Shown here: in pieces, positions 7,204-16,595 of the stretch | Position numbering within the stretch: position 1 is the first letter of the stretch | How the letters are laid out: every line of letters begins with the position of its first letter | Assembly: GCF_012103215.1 (NCBI RefSeq) | Contig: NZ_JAAVNE010000003.1 | Coordinates: 142,256-206,255 of the forward strand | Reading direction: 5' to 3' | DNA from: Falsiroseomonas selenitidurans | Lineage (GTDB): Bacteria > Pseudomonadota > Alphaproteobacteria > Acetobacterales > Acetobacteraceae | DNA: 64,000 bases | Program-made: the position numbers and the translations under genes | The notes under the pieces: model-generated | Seen by the model: the letters and a program-made list of their open reading frames with translations, nothing else | What the model was told of the DNA's origin: nothing | Database searches by the model: none

Positions 7204-8466
7204 CTAACCTTTCCGCTTTGCTCCCAATCCCCGCCCGCTCACCAGCGCCCCCTCCCCAAACCGCGCCCGCACCTTCTCCACCGCCGCCCACCTGTCCGCC
7301 CGCCTTGCCGCATCCGGGTCCGCCAGATCCGGCAGATCCGCCGTATCCCCCGGCGCCAGCGGCTGCGACCCCACGCCGATCAGCCGGAACGCCGTCCCCG
7401 TCGCCTCCTTCGCCAGCATCGGCTGCGCCGCCCGGAACAGCATCTCGGGCAGTTTCGTGGGTCGCCCGAGCCGCACCGTCCGCGTGCGGCTTTCGAAATT
7501 CGCCGTCTTCAGCTTCAGCACCACCCCCGCCGCCGCCAGCCCCTTTTCCGAAAGCCGCCGGCCCAGCTTCTCGCACAGCCGCCACAGCGGCACTTCCAGC
7601 TCCGCCAGCGTCCGCAGGTCGGTCTCAAAGGTGGTCTCGGCCGAGATGCTCTTCGTCTCCCGCGCCGGGTCCACGCGGCGCGTGTCCTCGCCGCGGGCGC
7701 GGGCCACCAGGCCGGGGCCGTCCTCGCCGAAGCGCCGCGCGGCCTCCCGCACCTCCAGCCCCGCCAGCTGGCCGAGCCGGGTGAAGCCGGCGGCGCCGAG
7801 TTTCCGGGCCAGCGCCGGCCCGACGCCGGGCAGCAGCGTCACCGGCTGCTGCGCCAGCCAGTCCCGCGCCTCCGCCCCCATCACCGCGAAGCCGCGCGGC
7901 TTGTCCCGCTCCGCCGCCAGTTTCGCCAGAAGCCGGTTGGGCGCCAGGCCGATGGAGACGGTGATGCCGAGCCGCCGTTCCACCGCGCCGGCGAAGCGCG
8001 CCAGCACCACCGCCGGCGGGGCGCGGTGCAGCGCCTCCGTCCCCGAAAGGTCAAGCACCGCCTCGTCGATCGACAGCGGCTGCACCAGCGGCGTCAGCGC
8101 CTCCATCATCTCCCGCATCTGCCGGGCCACGGCGACGTATTTCGCCATGTCCGGCTTGATCACCACGGCGTCCGGGCAGGCGGCGAGGGCCTTGAACATC
8201 GGCACGGCGCTGCGCACGCCGCGGGTGCGGGCCAGGTAGCAGGCGGCGGAGACCACGCCGCGCCGCCCGCCGCCGACGATCACCGGGCGGGTCAGCAGCT
8301 CCGGCCGGTCGCGCTTCTCGATGCTGGCGTAGAAGGCGTCGCAATCGACATGGGCGATGGAGAGCGTGAACAGCGCCGCATGCCGCACCAGGCGGCGGCC
8401 GCCGCAGGCCGGGCAGGTGGCGCCGGGCGGGTCGCGCGCGCCGCAGTCACGGCACAGCCCGGGCAT
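7204..8466 (-). CDS. dinB: DNA polymerase IV (Y-family translesion polymerase)
   Basis: The 420-residue product contains the Y-family catalytic motifs HVDCDAFYAS near residue 35 and SIDEAVLDLSG near 140, followed by thumb helix-hairpin-helix sequence (LLPGVGPALARKLGAAGF) and a little-finger domain. Family knowledge: error-prone lesion bypass. It carries an N-terminal extension with two CxxC pairs (CRDCGARD...CPACGG), a zinc-ribbon-like addition not present in E. coli DinB. The start at 8466 keeps this ribbon and leaves 22 bp to the upstream kinase gene; the longer frame to 8580 would overlap that gene by 92 bp. Confidence 0.93.
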   Translation of the reverse strand: MPGLCRDCGARDPPGATCPACGGRRLVRHAALFTLSIAHVDCDAFYASIEKRDRPELLTRPVIVGGGRRGVVSAACYLARTRGVRSAVPMFKALAACPDAVVIKPDMAKYVAVARQMREMMEALTPLVQPLSIDEAVLDLSGTEALHRAPPAVVLARFAGAVERRLGITVSIGLAPNRLLAKLAAERDKPRGFAVMGAEARDWLAQQPVTLLPGVGPALARKLGAAGFTRLGQLAGLEVREAARRFGEDGPGLVARARGEDTRRVDPARETKSISAETTFETDLRTLAELEVPLWRLCEKLGRRLSEKGLAAAGVVLKLKTANFESRTRTVRLGRPTKLPEMLFRAAQPMLAKEATGTAFRLIGVGSQPLAPGDTADLPDLADPDAARRADRWAAVEKVRARFGEGALVSGRGLGAKRKG

Positions 8467-8488
8467 CACCGCGCAGCCCGCGTCGCGC

Positions 8489-9373
8489 TCATGGCCACAG
8501 CCGGGCGGCGCCGAGCACGCCGGAACTGTCGCCATGCCGCGCCGCCTGGATCGGCGTATCGAAATGGTCGGAGAAGACATGGCGCGGGATCAGCCGCGGC
8601 AGGGCCTCATACAGATGCGCCATGTTGGACAGGCCGCCGCCCAGCACGATCACCGCCGGGTCCAGCAGGTTGATCACGCCCGCCAGCGCCCGCGCCAGGC
8701 GGTCCGCATGACGGTCCAGCGCGGCGCGGGCGGCGGCATCCCCGGCTTCGGCCCGCGCCGACAGGCCGGCGGCATCGCGCGCGCCCGGGCCATCGGCCTC
8801 CGCGGCCAGGGCCGGGCCGCAGAGGAAGGTCTCGATGCAGCCGCGCTGGCCGCACCAGCAGGCCGGGCCGGGGTGCTCCGCCGCGGTCATCCAGGGCAGC
8901 GGCGTGTGGCCCCATTCGCCGGCGATGCGGTTGCGGCCTTCCACCAGCCGCCCCTCCACCACCACCCCGCCGCCGACGCCGGTGCCGAGGATGACGGCGA
9001 AGCCCGAGCCCGGCCGGTCGTGGAACTCGCTCATCGCCAGGCAATTGGCGTCGTTGGACAGGCGTACGGGGCGGCCGAGCCGGGCTTCGAGGTCCGCCTG
9101 CAGCGGCTGGCCGTTGAGGAAGGTGGAATTGGCGCCGCGGATCAGCCCGGTGGCGGGGCTGACGCTGCCGGGGATGCCGATGCCGATGGTCGCCCGCCCC
9201 GGGGTCCCGATCTCGGCCTCGGCCTCGGCCACCATGGCGCCGATGCGCGCCACCGCGCCGGCATAGTCCGGCGGCGTCGGCAGGCGCCGGCGCAGGCGCA
9301 GCGCGCCCGAGGGGTCGAGGGCCGCCACCTCGATCTTGGTGCCGCCGAGGTCGATGCCGATGCGCCAGGTCAT
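8489..9373 (-). CDS. ROK-family sugar kinase
   Basis: The 294-residue product has an ATP-binding DLGGTK at residues 8-13, catalytic Asp in NDAN (107-110), GEWGH (152-156), and the ROK zinc motif CWCGQRGC at 172-179. These are complete for a ROK sugar kinase such as fructokinase, N-acetylglucosamine kinase or glucokinase; specificity cannot be assigned. It lacks an N-terminal DNA-binding domain, so it is an enzyme rather than a repressor. ATG 9373 is chosen because it gives the conserved short N-terminus. It is divergent from the tusA-like gene by 76 bp and probably co-transcribed with dinB downstream. Confidence 0.9.
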   Translation of the reverse strand: MTWRIGIDLGGTKIEVAALDPSGALRLRRRLPTPPDYAGAVARIGAMVAEAEAEIGTPGRATIGIGIPGSVSPATGLIRGANSTFLNGQPLQADLEARLGRPVRLSNDANCLAMSEFHDRPGSGFAVILGTGVGGGVVVEGRLVEGRNRIAGEWGHTPLPWMTAAEHPGPACWCGQRGCIETFLCGPALAAEADGPGARDAAGLSARAEAGDAAARAALDRHADRLARALAGVINLLDPAVIVLGGGLSNMAHLYEALPRLIPRHVFSDHFDTPIQAARHGDSSGVLGAARLWP

Positions 9374-9449
9374 GCCCGCCAGGGTGAAGCGCGCGCGGCG
9401 ACGCGGCAAGCGGCTTGCCTTGTGGCGGCCGGGGTGGTGGATTCACGGC

Positions 9450-9698
9450 ATGAGTGAAACGCTGCTGGATGTTCAGGGCCTGACCTGCCCCTTGCCGGTC
9501 CTCAAGGCCAACAAGGCCCTGCGATCGCTGCCGCCCGGCGCGCGGCTGGTGGTGCTGGCCTCGGACCCGGCCAGCGTCAAGGATTTCAAGGCCTATGCGA
9601 CGGAGACCGGCCACGCGCTGGTCAGCTTCTCCGAGGAGAAGGGCCTGTACCGCTTCACCCTGCGCAAGCGGGAAGACAAGCCGGCCGCCGAGGCATGA
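9450..9698 (+). CDS. tusA: TusA-family sulfurtransferase
   Basis: An 82-residue sulfur-carrier-type protein with the family signature LTCPLPVLKA, giving the persulfide cysteine at position 13 in the CPxP motif. ATG 9450 is used because the longer frame to 9336 lies in the upstream kinase region. The last four bases (ATGA) overlap the start of the histone-deacetylase-like gene. Family members pass sulfur for tRNA thiolation or molybdopterin; which one applies here is unknown. Confidence 0.9.
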   Translation: MSETLLDVQGLTCPLPVLKANKALRSLPPGARLVVLASDPASVKDFKAYATETGHALVSFSEEKGLYRFTLRKREDKPAAEA

Positions 9699-10624
9699 GC
9701 GTGCTGCTCTTCACCCATCTGGACTGCCTGCGCCACGACCCCGGCGAGGGCCACCCGGAATGCCCGGACCGCCTGCGCGCCGTGCTGCGCGCCCTGGACC
9801 AGGAGGAATTCGCCGAGCTGATCCGCGCCGAGGCGCCGCGCGCGACGGTGGAACAGCTGCTGCGGGTGCATCCCTCCCGCTATGTGGAGGCCGTGCTCGG
9901 CATCCGGCCGGAGGGCGAGGAGCGGGTGGCGCTGGATCCGGACACGCTGATGAGCGCCGGCAGCGCCGAGGCCGCGCTGCGCGCCGCCGGGGCCGCGGTG
10001 GCCGGGGTGGATGCGGTGTGCCGGGGGGAGGTGCGGCGGGTGTTCTGCGCCGTGCGCCCGCCGGGCCACCATGCGGAGCCGAACCGGCCCATGGGCTTCT
10101 GCCTGTTCGCCTCCGCCGCCGTGGCCGCGCGCCATGCCCAGGCGGCGCATGGGCTGGCGAAGGTGGCGGTGGTGGATTTCGACGTGCACCACGGCAATGG
10201 CACCCAGGCCTGCTTCGAGGCCGATGCCAGCCTGTTCTACGCCAGCAGCCACCAATGGCCGCTCTATCCCGGCACCGGCGATTCGAACGAGGTGGGGGTG
10301 GGCAACATCCTCAACGCCAAGCTGCCGCCTGGCGCCGATGGCTTGGCCTTCCGCGCCGCCTGGGCGGACCAGCTGTTGCCCGCGCTTGACAGTTTCGCCC
10401 CGGATCTCCTGATCGTGTCAGCCGGCTTTGACGCCCACGCCGCGGACCCGCTGGCCCAGCTTCGGGTGCGGGAGGCGGATTTCGCCTGGCTGACGGAGCA
10501 ACTTTGCGCCGTGGCGGAGCGCCACTGCGCCGGCAGGCTCGTCAGCCTGCTGGAAGGCGGCTACGACCTGGGGGCGCTGGCGCTTTCCGCCGCCGCGCAT
10601 GTCCGTGCCCTGATGCGGTCCTGA
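9695..10624 (+). CDS. histone deacetylase-family amidohydrolase
   Basis: The 309-residue product has class II HDAC/acetylpolyamine amidohydrolase motifs: RPPGHHA with the tandem catalytic histidines near 123-124, DFDVHHGNGTQ near 160 with zinc ligands, and SAGFDAH plus LEGGYDL further on. Family knowledge: a zinc-dependent deacetylase of small acetylated amines or protein lysines. It overlaps the tusA-like gene by 4 bp and leads into xseB, ispA and dxs, the usual alphaproteobacterial neighbourhood. It is an intact family member of normal length, and its physiological substrate in this group is not established. Confidence 0.92.
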   Translation: MSVLLFTHLDCLRHDPGEGHPECPDRLRAVLRALDQEEFAELIRAEAPRATVEQLLRVHPSRYVEAVLGIRPEGEERVALDPDTLMSAGSAEAALRAAGAAVAGVDAVCRGEVRRVFCAVRPPGHHAEPNRPMGFCLFASAAVAARHAQAAHGLAKVAVVDFDVHHGNGTQACFEADASLFYASSHQWPLYPGTGDSNEVGVGNILNAKLPPGADGLAFRAAWADQLLPALDSFAPDLLIVSAGFDAHAADPLAQLRVREADFAWLTEQLCAVAERHCAGRLVSLLEGGYDLGALALSAAAHVRALMRS

Positions 10625-10665
10625 CCGTCCGCCCCATATTTCGCTTCCCATGGAAGACTGGACTG

Positions 10666-10917
10666 ATGTCAACTGAACCTGACACGGCAAGGCCCGTTGC
10701 CACCCTCTCCTTCGAGGATGCGCTGGCGGAGCTGGAGGGAATCGTGAAGGACCTGGAATCGGGCAGGGGCAGGCTGGAGGAAGCGGTCGCGGCCTATGAG
10801 CGCGGCGCCGCGCTGCGCCGCCATTGCGAGGCGAAGCTGGCGGAGGCCGAGGCGAAGGTGCAGGCGATCATCGAGGCACCGCCCGGCCAGGCCGCCGGCC
10901 TGCGCGACCTCGGCTGA
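10666..10917 (+). CDS. xseB: exodeoxyribonuclease VII small subunit
   Basis: An 83-residue helical protein carrying the XseB signature FEDALAELEGIVKDLESG and LEEAVAAYERG. ATG 10666 gives the normal size, with MSTEPD leading into the conserved core. Family knowledge: it assembles with the large subunit XseA to degrade single-stranded DNA; xseA is not in this window. The stop shares one base with the ispA start (TGATG), a sign of translational coupling. Confidence 0.94.
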   Translation: MSTEPDTARPVATLSFEDALAELEGIVKDLESGRGRLEEAVAAYERGAALRRHCEAKLAEAEAKVQAIIEAPPGQAAGLRDLG

Positions 10918-11828
10918 TGCCGGACACCGCCCCCGCCTCCCCCCTGCGCACCGCCCTGGCCCAGGCCGCGGCGGAAATCGACACCGCGCTGGAATTGCTG
11001 CTGCCGCCGGCCGAGGGGCCGGAAGCGCCGCTGCTGGCCGCCATGCGCTACGCCGCCATCGGCGGCGGCAAGCGGCTGCGCGGCTTCCTGGTGCTGGAAG
11101 GCGCGCGGCAGTTCGGCGTCTCCCGCCAGGCGGCGCTGCGCGTCGCCGCGGCGATCGAGATGCTGCACGCCTATTCGCTGGTGCATGACGATTTGCCGGC
11201 GATGGACGATGACGACCTGCGCCGCGGCAAGCCGACCCTGCACCGCGCCTTCGACGAGGCCACCGCCATCATCGCCGGCGACGCGCTGCAGGCCCAGGCC
11301 TTCGCCGTGCTGGCGGATGAGGACACGCATGCCGACCCCGCCGTGCGGGTGGAGCTGGTGCGCTGCCTGGCGCGGGCGGCCGGGGCGCGGGGCATGTGCG
11401 GCGGGCAGATGCTGGACATGCTGGCCGAAGCCGCCACCGAACCGCTGGACGAGGCCCATGTCGGCCGGCTGCAGCTGCTGAAGACCGGGCGGCTGATCGA
11501 GTTCTCGGCCGAGGCCGGCGCCGTTCTCGGCAAGGCGCCGGCGCCGCAGCGCCACGCCCTGGCCGCCTATGGCCGCGACATCGGCGCCGCCTTCCAGATC
11601 GCGGATGATCTACTGGACGCGACGGCCAGCGCGGATGAAACCGGCAAGCGCACCGGCAAGGACGCGGCGGCAGGCAAGGCAACCCTGCTCGGCATCCTCG
11701 GCCTGGAACGGGCGCGGATGCAGGCGGAACGCCTGGTCGAGCAGGCCGTTGGCCATCTGGACAGCTTCGGCGATCGGGCCGCATTGCTGCGCGGCCTGGC
11801 CACCTACACCATCGAGAGGAAGAGCTGA
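10917..11828 (+). CDS. ispA: polyprenyl (geranyl/farnesyl) diphosphate synthase
   Basis: The 303-residue trans-prenyltransferase has GGGKRLR, the first aspartate-rich motif [11 protein letters not shown] near residue 91, and the second motif DDLLD near 229. The four residues between the first and second aspartates fit short-chain bacterial FPP/GPP synthases. It condenses IPP and DMAPP, directly downstream of the pathway that dxs starts. It is tightly coupled to xseB (1-bp overlap) and 5 bp upstream of dxs, so all three are probably co-translated. Confidence 0.95.
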   Translation: MPDTAPASPLRTALAQAAAEIDTALELLLPPAEGPEAPLLAAMRYAAIGGGKRLRGFLVLEGARQFGVSRQAALRVAAAIEMLHAYSLVHDDLPAMDDDDLRRGKPTLHRAFDEATAIIAGDALQAQAFAVLADEDTHADPAVRVELVRCLARAAGARGMCGGQMLDMLAEAATEPLDEAHVGRLQLLKTGRLIEFSAEAGAVLGKAPAPQRHALAAYGRDIGAAFQIADDLLDATASADETGKRTGKDAAAGKATLLGILGLERARMQAERLVEQAVGHLDSFGDRAALLRGLATYTIERKS

Positions 11829-11833
11829 GCACC

Positions 11834-13756
11834 ATGGCGCCACCCGCGACCCCCCTGCTCGACCGCGTGAAGGTTCCGGCCGATCTGCGCAACTGGTCGG
11901 GGGACCAGCTCAAGCAGCTTGCGCAGGAAGTGCGGGCGGAAACCATCGACGCGGTCAGCCAGACCGGCGGGCATCTCGGCGCCTCGCTCGGCGTGGTGGA
12001 GCTGACGGTGGCCGTCCATGCCGTGTTCGACACGCCGCGCGACCGGCTGATCTGGGACGTCGGCCACCAGGCCTACCCGCACAAGATCCTGACCGGCCGC
12101 CGCGACCGCATCCGCACCCTGCGGCAGCAGGATGGGCTTTCCGGCTTCACCCGCCGCGCCGAATCGGAGTTCGACCCGTTTGGCGCCGCGCATTCCTCCA
12201 CCTCCATCTCCGCCGGCCTCGGCATGGCGGTGGCGCGCGACCTGAAGGGGGATACGCGCAACGTCATCGCCGTGATCGGCGACGGCGCCATGTCGGCCGG
12301 CATGGCCTATGAGGCGATGAACAATGCCGGGGCGCTGAAGGCGCGCCTCATCGTCATCCTGAACGACAACGACATGTCGATCGCCCCGCCGGTGGGGGCG
12401 ATGAGCGCCTATCTGTCGAAGGTCGTCTCCTCCCGCCCGTTCCTGTCGGTCCGGGAGATGATGGCCCGGCTGGCGCGGCGCTTCCCGCGCCCGATCGAGC
12501 GCACGGCGCGCCGCGCGGAGGAATTCGCCCGCGGCCTGCTGACCGGCGGCACGCTGTTCGAGGAGCTGGGCTTCTACTATGTCGGCCCGATCGACGGGCA
12601 CGATCTGGACCACCTGCTGCCCATCCTGCGCAACCTGCGGGATGCGGAGGATGCGCAGCCAATCCTGCTGCATGTGGTCACCCAGAAGGGCAAGGGCTAC
12701 GCCCCGGCCGAGGAAAGCGCCGACAAATACCATGGCGTGCAGAAGTTCAACGTCATCACCGGCGAACAGGCCAAGGCCCCACCCGGCCCGCCGAGCTACA
12801 CCAAGGTGTTTTCCAACGCCCTGATCGCAGAGGCGGAGGTCGATGAGCGCGTCGTCTCGGTCAACGCCGCCATGCCCGCCGGCACCGGGCTGGATGCCTT
12901 CGCGAAGAAATTCCCGAAGCGCTGCTTCGATGTCGGCATCGCGGAACAGCACGCCGTCACCTTCGCCGCCGGCATGGCGACGGAAGGGCTGAAGCCCTTC
13001 GTCGCGATCTACTCCACCTTCCTGCAGCGTGCCTACGACCAGGTGGTGCATGACGTGGCGCTGCAATCCCTGCCGGTGCGCTTCGCCATGGACCGCGCCG
13101 GGCTGGTGGGCGCGGATGGCGCCACCCATGCCGGCAGCTTCGACATCGCCTTCCTCGGCTGCCTGCCCAACATCGTGCTGATGGCCGCGGCGGATGAGGC
13201 GGAGCTGATGCACATGGTGGCCACCGCGGCGGCCATCGACGACCGCCCCTCCGCCTTCCGCTACCCGCGCGGCGAGGGCACCGGCATCGCCCTGCCGAAG
13301 CGCGGCACGCCGCTGGAGCTGGGCCGCGGCCGGGTGCTGCGGGAAGGCAGCGCCATCGCCATCCTGTCCTATGGTGCGCGCCTGCCGGAATGCCTGAAGG
13401 CGGCGGAGGATCTGGCAGCGCAGGGCCTGTCCTGCACCGTGGCCGATGCCCGCTTCGCCAAGCCGCTGGACACCGCGCTGGTGGAACGCCTGGCCCGGCA
13501 CCATGAGGTGCTGATCACCATCGAGGAAGGCTCGGTCGGCGGCTTCGGCAGCCTCGTGGCGCAGCATCTGCTGTGGCAGGGGCTGCTGGACGGGCAGACC
13601 AGGTTCCGCCCGATGGTGCTGCCGGACTGCTTCATCGACCATGCCGCGCCAAAGGTGCAGTATGATCAGGCCGGGCTGAATGCGCGCCACATCGTGGCCA
13701 CCGCCCGCGCCGCGCTCGGCATGGCGGAAGCCAAGGCCCAGCCGGCGCGCGCCTGA
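11834..13756 (+). CDS. dxs: 1-deoxy-D-xylulose-5-phosphate synthase
   Basis: The 640-residue thiamine-diphosphate enzyme shows [16 protein letters not shown], the ThDP motif [18 protein letters not shown] near 149-166, and the central transketolase domain ([18 protein letters not shown]). Length matches the family. It catalyses the first step of the MEP isoprenoid pathway, condensing pyruvate and glyceraldehyde-3-phosphate; DXP also feeds thiamine and pyridoxal synthesis. It lies five bases after ispA. A second MEP gene, ispG, lies elsewhere in the window. Confidence 0.97.
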   Translation: MAPPATPLLDRVKVPADLRNWSGDQLKQLAQEVRAETIDAVSQTGGHLGASLGVVELTVAVHAVFDTPRDRLIWDVGHQAYPHKILTGRRDRIRTLRQQDGLSGFTRRAESEFDPFGAAHSSTSISAGLGMAVARDLKGDTRNVIAVIGDGAMSAGMAYEAMNNAGALKARLIVILNDNDMSIAPPVGAMSAYLSKVVSSRPFLSVREMMARLARRFPRPIERTARRAEEFARGLLTGGTLFEELGFYYVGPIDGHDLDHLLPILRNLRDAEDAQPILLHVVTQKGKGYAPAEESADKYHGVQKFNVITGEQAKAPPGPPSYTKVFSNALIAEAEVDERVVSVNAAMPAGTGLDAFAKKFPKRCFDVGIAEQHAVTFAAGMATEGLKPFVAIYSTFLQRAYDQVVHDVALQSLPVRFAMDRAGLVGADGATHAGSFDIAFLGCLPNIVLMAAADEAELMHMVATAAAIDDRPSAFRYPRGEGTGIALPKRGTPLELGRGRVLREGSAIAILSYGARLPECLKAAEDLAAQGLSCTVADARFAKPLDTALVERLARHHEVLITIEEGSVGGFGSLVAQHLLWQGLLDGQTRFRPMVLPDCFIDHAAPKVQYDQAGLNARHIVATARAALGMAEAKAQPARA

Positions 13757-13831
13757 GCCGCGCCGCCCGCGGCGGTTGATGTCGCCGGGCCGGGCAGTCA
13801 TGCTCGGGCCGGAGACGTCCGGAAGGTTGGC

Positions 13832-14968
13832 ATGCGCGGCACCCGAATCAGGTCCGTCACCCCCCATGTGCTGATGGCGGACCTGCCCGAGCCCTTCGCC
13901 TATTCCCAGGCCTGGTACCGCCGCCGCGGCGCCATGCTGGTGGAGATCCAGACCGAGGACGGCCTCATCGGCTGGGGCGAGGCCTTCGGCCCGCCGGAGC
14001 TCACCGCCCCCATCTGCAGCTGGCTCGCGCCCCTGCTGCTGGGCCAGGACGCCCTGGCGCGGGAGGCGCTGTGGCAGGCCGCCTACAACCGGCTGCGCGA
14101 CCACGGCCAGCGCGGCCTGGTGATCGAGGCGATCAGCGCCCTCGACATCGCGCTCTGGGACATCGCCGGCCAGGCGCTGGGCCTGCCCGTGCACCGGCTG
14201 CTGGGCGGGCCGCTGCGGACCGAGGTGCAGGCCTATGCCACCGGCTTCTACCGCCGCGAACGCCGCGACCACCTGCGCTACCTGACCGAGGAGGCGGAGG
14301 CGCGCGTGGATGAGGGCTTCGGGATCCTGAAGCTGAAGACCGGCTGGGGCCTGGCGGAGGACATCGCCCTGACGCGGGACTTCCGCCACGCCATCGGCCC
14401 GAAGATCGGCCTGCTGGTGGATTGCAACCACGCCTATGACGCACCGACGGCCATTGCCTTTGGCCGCGCCGTGGCCGATTGCGACATCGGCTGGTTCGAG
14501 GAACCGGTGCCGCCCGAGGATCTGGACGGCTATCTGGAGGTCAAGCGCGGCCAGCCCATCCCGGTCGCGGGCGGGGAGGCCAGCTTCACCCGCTGGGGTT
14601 TCGCCGAGATGATCACCCGCCGCACCGTGCATATCCTGCAGCCGGACGTGGCGGCTTGCGGCGGCATCTCCGAGCTCAAGAAGATCGCCGACATGGCGGC
14701 GGCCTTCGGCATGCGGGTGAATCCGCATGTCTGGGGCACCGGCGTGGCGCTGGCGGCCTCCCTGCACCTGCTGGCGGTGATCCCGGACAATCCGCCGGGC
14801 CTGTTCCCCAACCCGCCGCTGCTGGAGCTGGACCGCTCCCCGCACCCGGTGCGCGATGCGCTGCTGCAGGTGCCCATCGGCTTCACCGGCGGCGTGGTGC
14901 GGGTGCCGGACGGCCCCGGCCTCGGCATCGCGGTGGACCGCGCGGCCCTCGCGCGCTTCGCCGCCTGA
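13832..14968 (+). CDS. mandelate racemase/muconate-lactonizing-type enolase-superfamily enzyme
   Basis: A 378-residue enolase-superfamily protein. An N-terminal capping domain precedes the barrel residues: KLKTG (K-x-K general base), DCNHAYD and FEEPVPP and GGE (the three acidic metal ligands), then NPHVWGTG where the His belongs to the mandelate-racemase type. All key residues are present, so it should be active; likely substrates are acid sugars or related alpha-hydroxy acids. It sits between dxs and tlyA, a spot where related genomes usually have no such gene, and its stop overlaps the tlyA start by one base. Confidence 0.9.
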   Translation: MRGTRIRSVTPHVLMADLPEPFAYSQAWYRRRGAMLVEIQTEDGLIGWGEAFGPPELTAPICSWLAPLLLGQDALAREALWQAAYNRLRDHGQRGLVIEAISALDIALWDIAGQALGLPVHRLLGGPLRTEVQAYATGFYRRERRDHLRYLTEEAEARVDEGFGILKLKTGWGLAEDIALTRDFRHAIGPKIGLLVDCNHAYDAPTAIAFGRAVADCDIGWFEEPVPPEDLDGYLEVKRGQPIPVAGGEASFTRWGFAEMITRRTVHILQPDVAACGGISELKKIADMAAAFGMRVNPHVWGTGVALAASLHLLAVIPDNPPGLFPNPPLLELDRSPHPVRDALLQVPIGFTGGVVRVPDGPGLGIAVDRAALARFAA

Positions 14969-15711
14969 TGGGGGGCACGCCGAAGCAGCGCGCCGACCAG
15001 GCGCTGGTGGATCGGGGCCTGGCGGAAAGCCGAACCCGCGCCCAGGCGCTGATCCTGGCCGGCAAGGTGTTTTCCGGCGAGGCGCGGGTGACCAAGGCCG
15101 GTGACGCGATCAAGGAGGGCCAGCCGCTGGAGGTGCGCGGCCAGGACCATCCCTGGGTTTCCCGCGGCGGGGTGAAGCTGGCGCACGCCCTGGCCCATTT
15201 CCACCTGGATTGCGCCGGCGTCACCGCGCTGGATGTCGGCGCCTCCACCGGCGGCTTCACCGATGTGCTGCTGCACCAGGGCGCGGCGAAGGTCTTTGCG
15301 GTCGATGTCGGGCATGGGCAACTCGCCTGGAAGCTGCGCAACGACCCACGGGTGGCGGTGATGGAGCGGGTGAATGCGCGCTACCTGGACGCCACCATGA
15401 TCCCGGAGGCGCCGGGCGCCGTGGTGTGCGACGCCAGCTTCATCGGCCTGCGCATGGTGCTGCCGGCCGCGCTCGCTTTGGCCGCGCCCGGCGCCTGGGC
15501 GGTGGCATTGATAAAACCGCAATTCGAGGTCGGGCCGAATGTCGCCAAGGGCGGCGTGGTGCGCGATGCCCGGGTGCATGACAGCGTCTGCGCCGGCATC
15601 CGCCACTGGTGGTCCGGCCTGCCGGGCTGGACCGTGCTGGGCGTGGAAGCCAGCCCGCTGCTGGGGCCGGAAGGCAACCGGGAGTTCCTGATCGCCGCCC
15701 GGCGCGGCTGA
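14968..15711 (+). CDS. tlyA: TlyA-family rRNA (cytidine-2'-O)-methyltransferase / hemolysin homologue
   Basis: The 247-residue product has an N-terminal S4 RNA-binding domain (ADQALVDRGLAESRTRAQALILAG, residues about 8-60) followed by an FtsJ-like methyltransferase with VGASTGGFTD near residue 89 and IKPQFEVG downstream. ATG 14968 overlaps the previous stop (TGATG). Family knowledge: 2'-O-methylates 16S/23S rRNA in bacteria that have it; older annotations call it hemolysin A. The position at the end of the dxs operon is the classical one. Confidence 0.93.
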   Translation: MGGTPKQRADQALVDRGLAESRTRAQALILAGKVFSGEARVTKAGDAIKEGQPLEVRGQDHPWVSRGGVKLAHALAHFHLDCAGVTALDVGASTGGFTDVLLHQGAAKVFAVDVGHGQLAWKLRNDPRVAVMERVNARYLDATMIPEAPGAVVCDASFIGLRMVLPAALALAAPGAWAVALIKPQFEVGPNVAKGGVVRDARVHDSVCAGIRHWWSGLPGWTVLGVEASPLLGPEGNREFLIAARRG

Positions 15712-15749
15712 GAGGGCCGCGCTGGCACGGCGCTTGCGCCAGGGTCGGC

Positions 15750-16517
15750 ATGACCCGCATCGCCCGCTTCATCCTGATCCCCCTCCTGATCCTGCTGCTG
15801 CCCGGCCCGGCCCGGGCGGAGCCCGGCCTGCTCTGCCGCGCCGCGATCCAGGCGGCGGAGCGGGAGGCAGGCCTGCCGCAGCACCTGCTGATGGCCATCG
15901 CCCGCGTCGAATCCGGCCGGCGGGACCCGGAGACCGGTGCCTTCCACCCCTGGCCCTGGACCATCAATGCCGAGGGGCGTGGGCAGTTCTTCCCCAGCCG
16001 GGCGGCAGCCATTGCCGGGGTGCAGGCGCTGCAGGCGGGCGGCATGCGCTCCATCGACGTGGGCTGCATGCAGGTGAACCTGCGCCACCACCCGGACGCC
16101 TTCCCGAGCCTGGAGACCGCCTTCGACCCGCTGGAGAATGCCCGCTACGCCGCCCGCTTCCTCACCGCGCTGCACGCCACGCGCGGCGACTGGGCGCAGG
16201 CGGCCGGCGCCTACCATTCGCAGACGCCGGAACGCGCCGGCCCCTACCGGGACAGGGTGATGGCCGCCTGGGCGCGGGAACGCGGACAACCGCACCCGCC
16301 GGTGGCGCTCGCCGCCCTGGCGCCCCCGCCCGCGCGGCCCGCGACGCCGCCCCTGCCGCCCGGGCTGCGCGGCGGCGCCCTGCTGTCGAACGGGGCGGAG
16401 CAGGCGCCGGTGCTGGCCGCCACCCCCGGCACGGCGGGACGGGGTCTCGACGCCTATCGCCGCCTGCCGGTCCCGATCGCGGGGCGGGCGCGGGGGCTGG
16501 TTGCCGCCCGCCGCTGA
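15750..16517 (+). CDS. lytic transglycosylase (SLT domain), secreted
   Basis: The 255-residue product begins with a signal peptide (RFILIPLLILLLPGPARA) cleaved near residue 23. The SLT fold follows with IARVESGRR (catalytic Glu near 54), the GCMQVNLRHHP motif, and AGAYHSQTPERAGPY. It should cleave the peptidoglycan glycan strand in the periplasm. The C-terminal 80 residues are a Pro/Ala linker of unknown role. ATG 15750 is selected because the signal peptide starts there. Confidence 0.9.
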   Translation: MTRIARFILIPLLILLLPGPARAEPGLLCRAAIQAAEREAGLPQHLLMAIARVESGRRDPETGAFHPWPWTINAEGRGQFFPSRAAAIAGVQALQAGGMRSIDVGCMQVNLRHHPDAFPSLETAFDPLENARYAARFLTALHATRGDWAQAAGAYHSQTPERAGPYRDRVMAAWARERGQPHPPVALAALAPPPARPATPPLPPGLRGGALLSNGAEQAPVLAATPGTAGRGLDAYRRLPVPIAGRARGLVAARR

Positions 16518-16595
16518 TCTCCGGCGGTAACGCGTTCTTCAGGGGCCTCGTGTCATGAAGGTCGCACCGTGGGGCTTCCCGGATCGGAGTGGTCG

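Noticed and set aside
11804..14845. 1013-residue minus-strand ORF opposite dxs and the enolase-superfamily gene
   Set aside because: Antisense shadow of real coding sequence; no recognisable domain.
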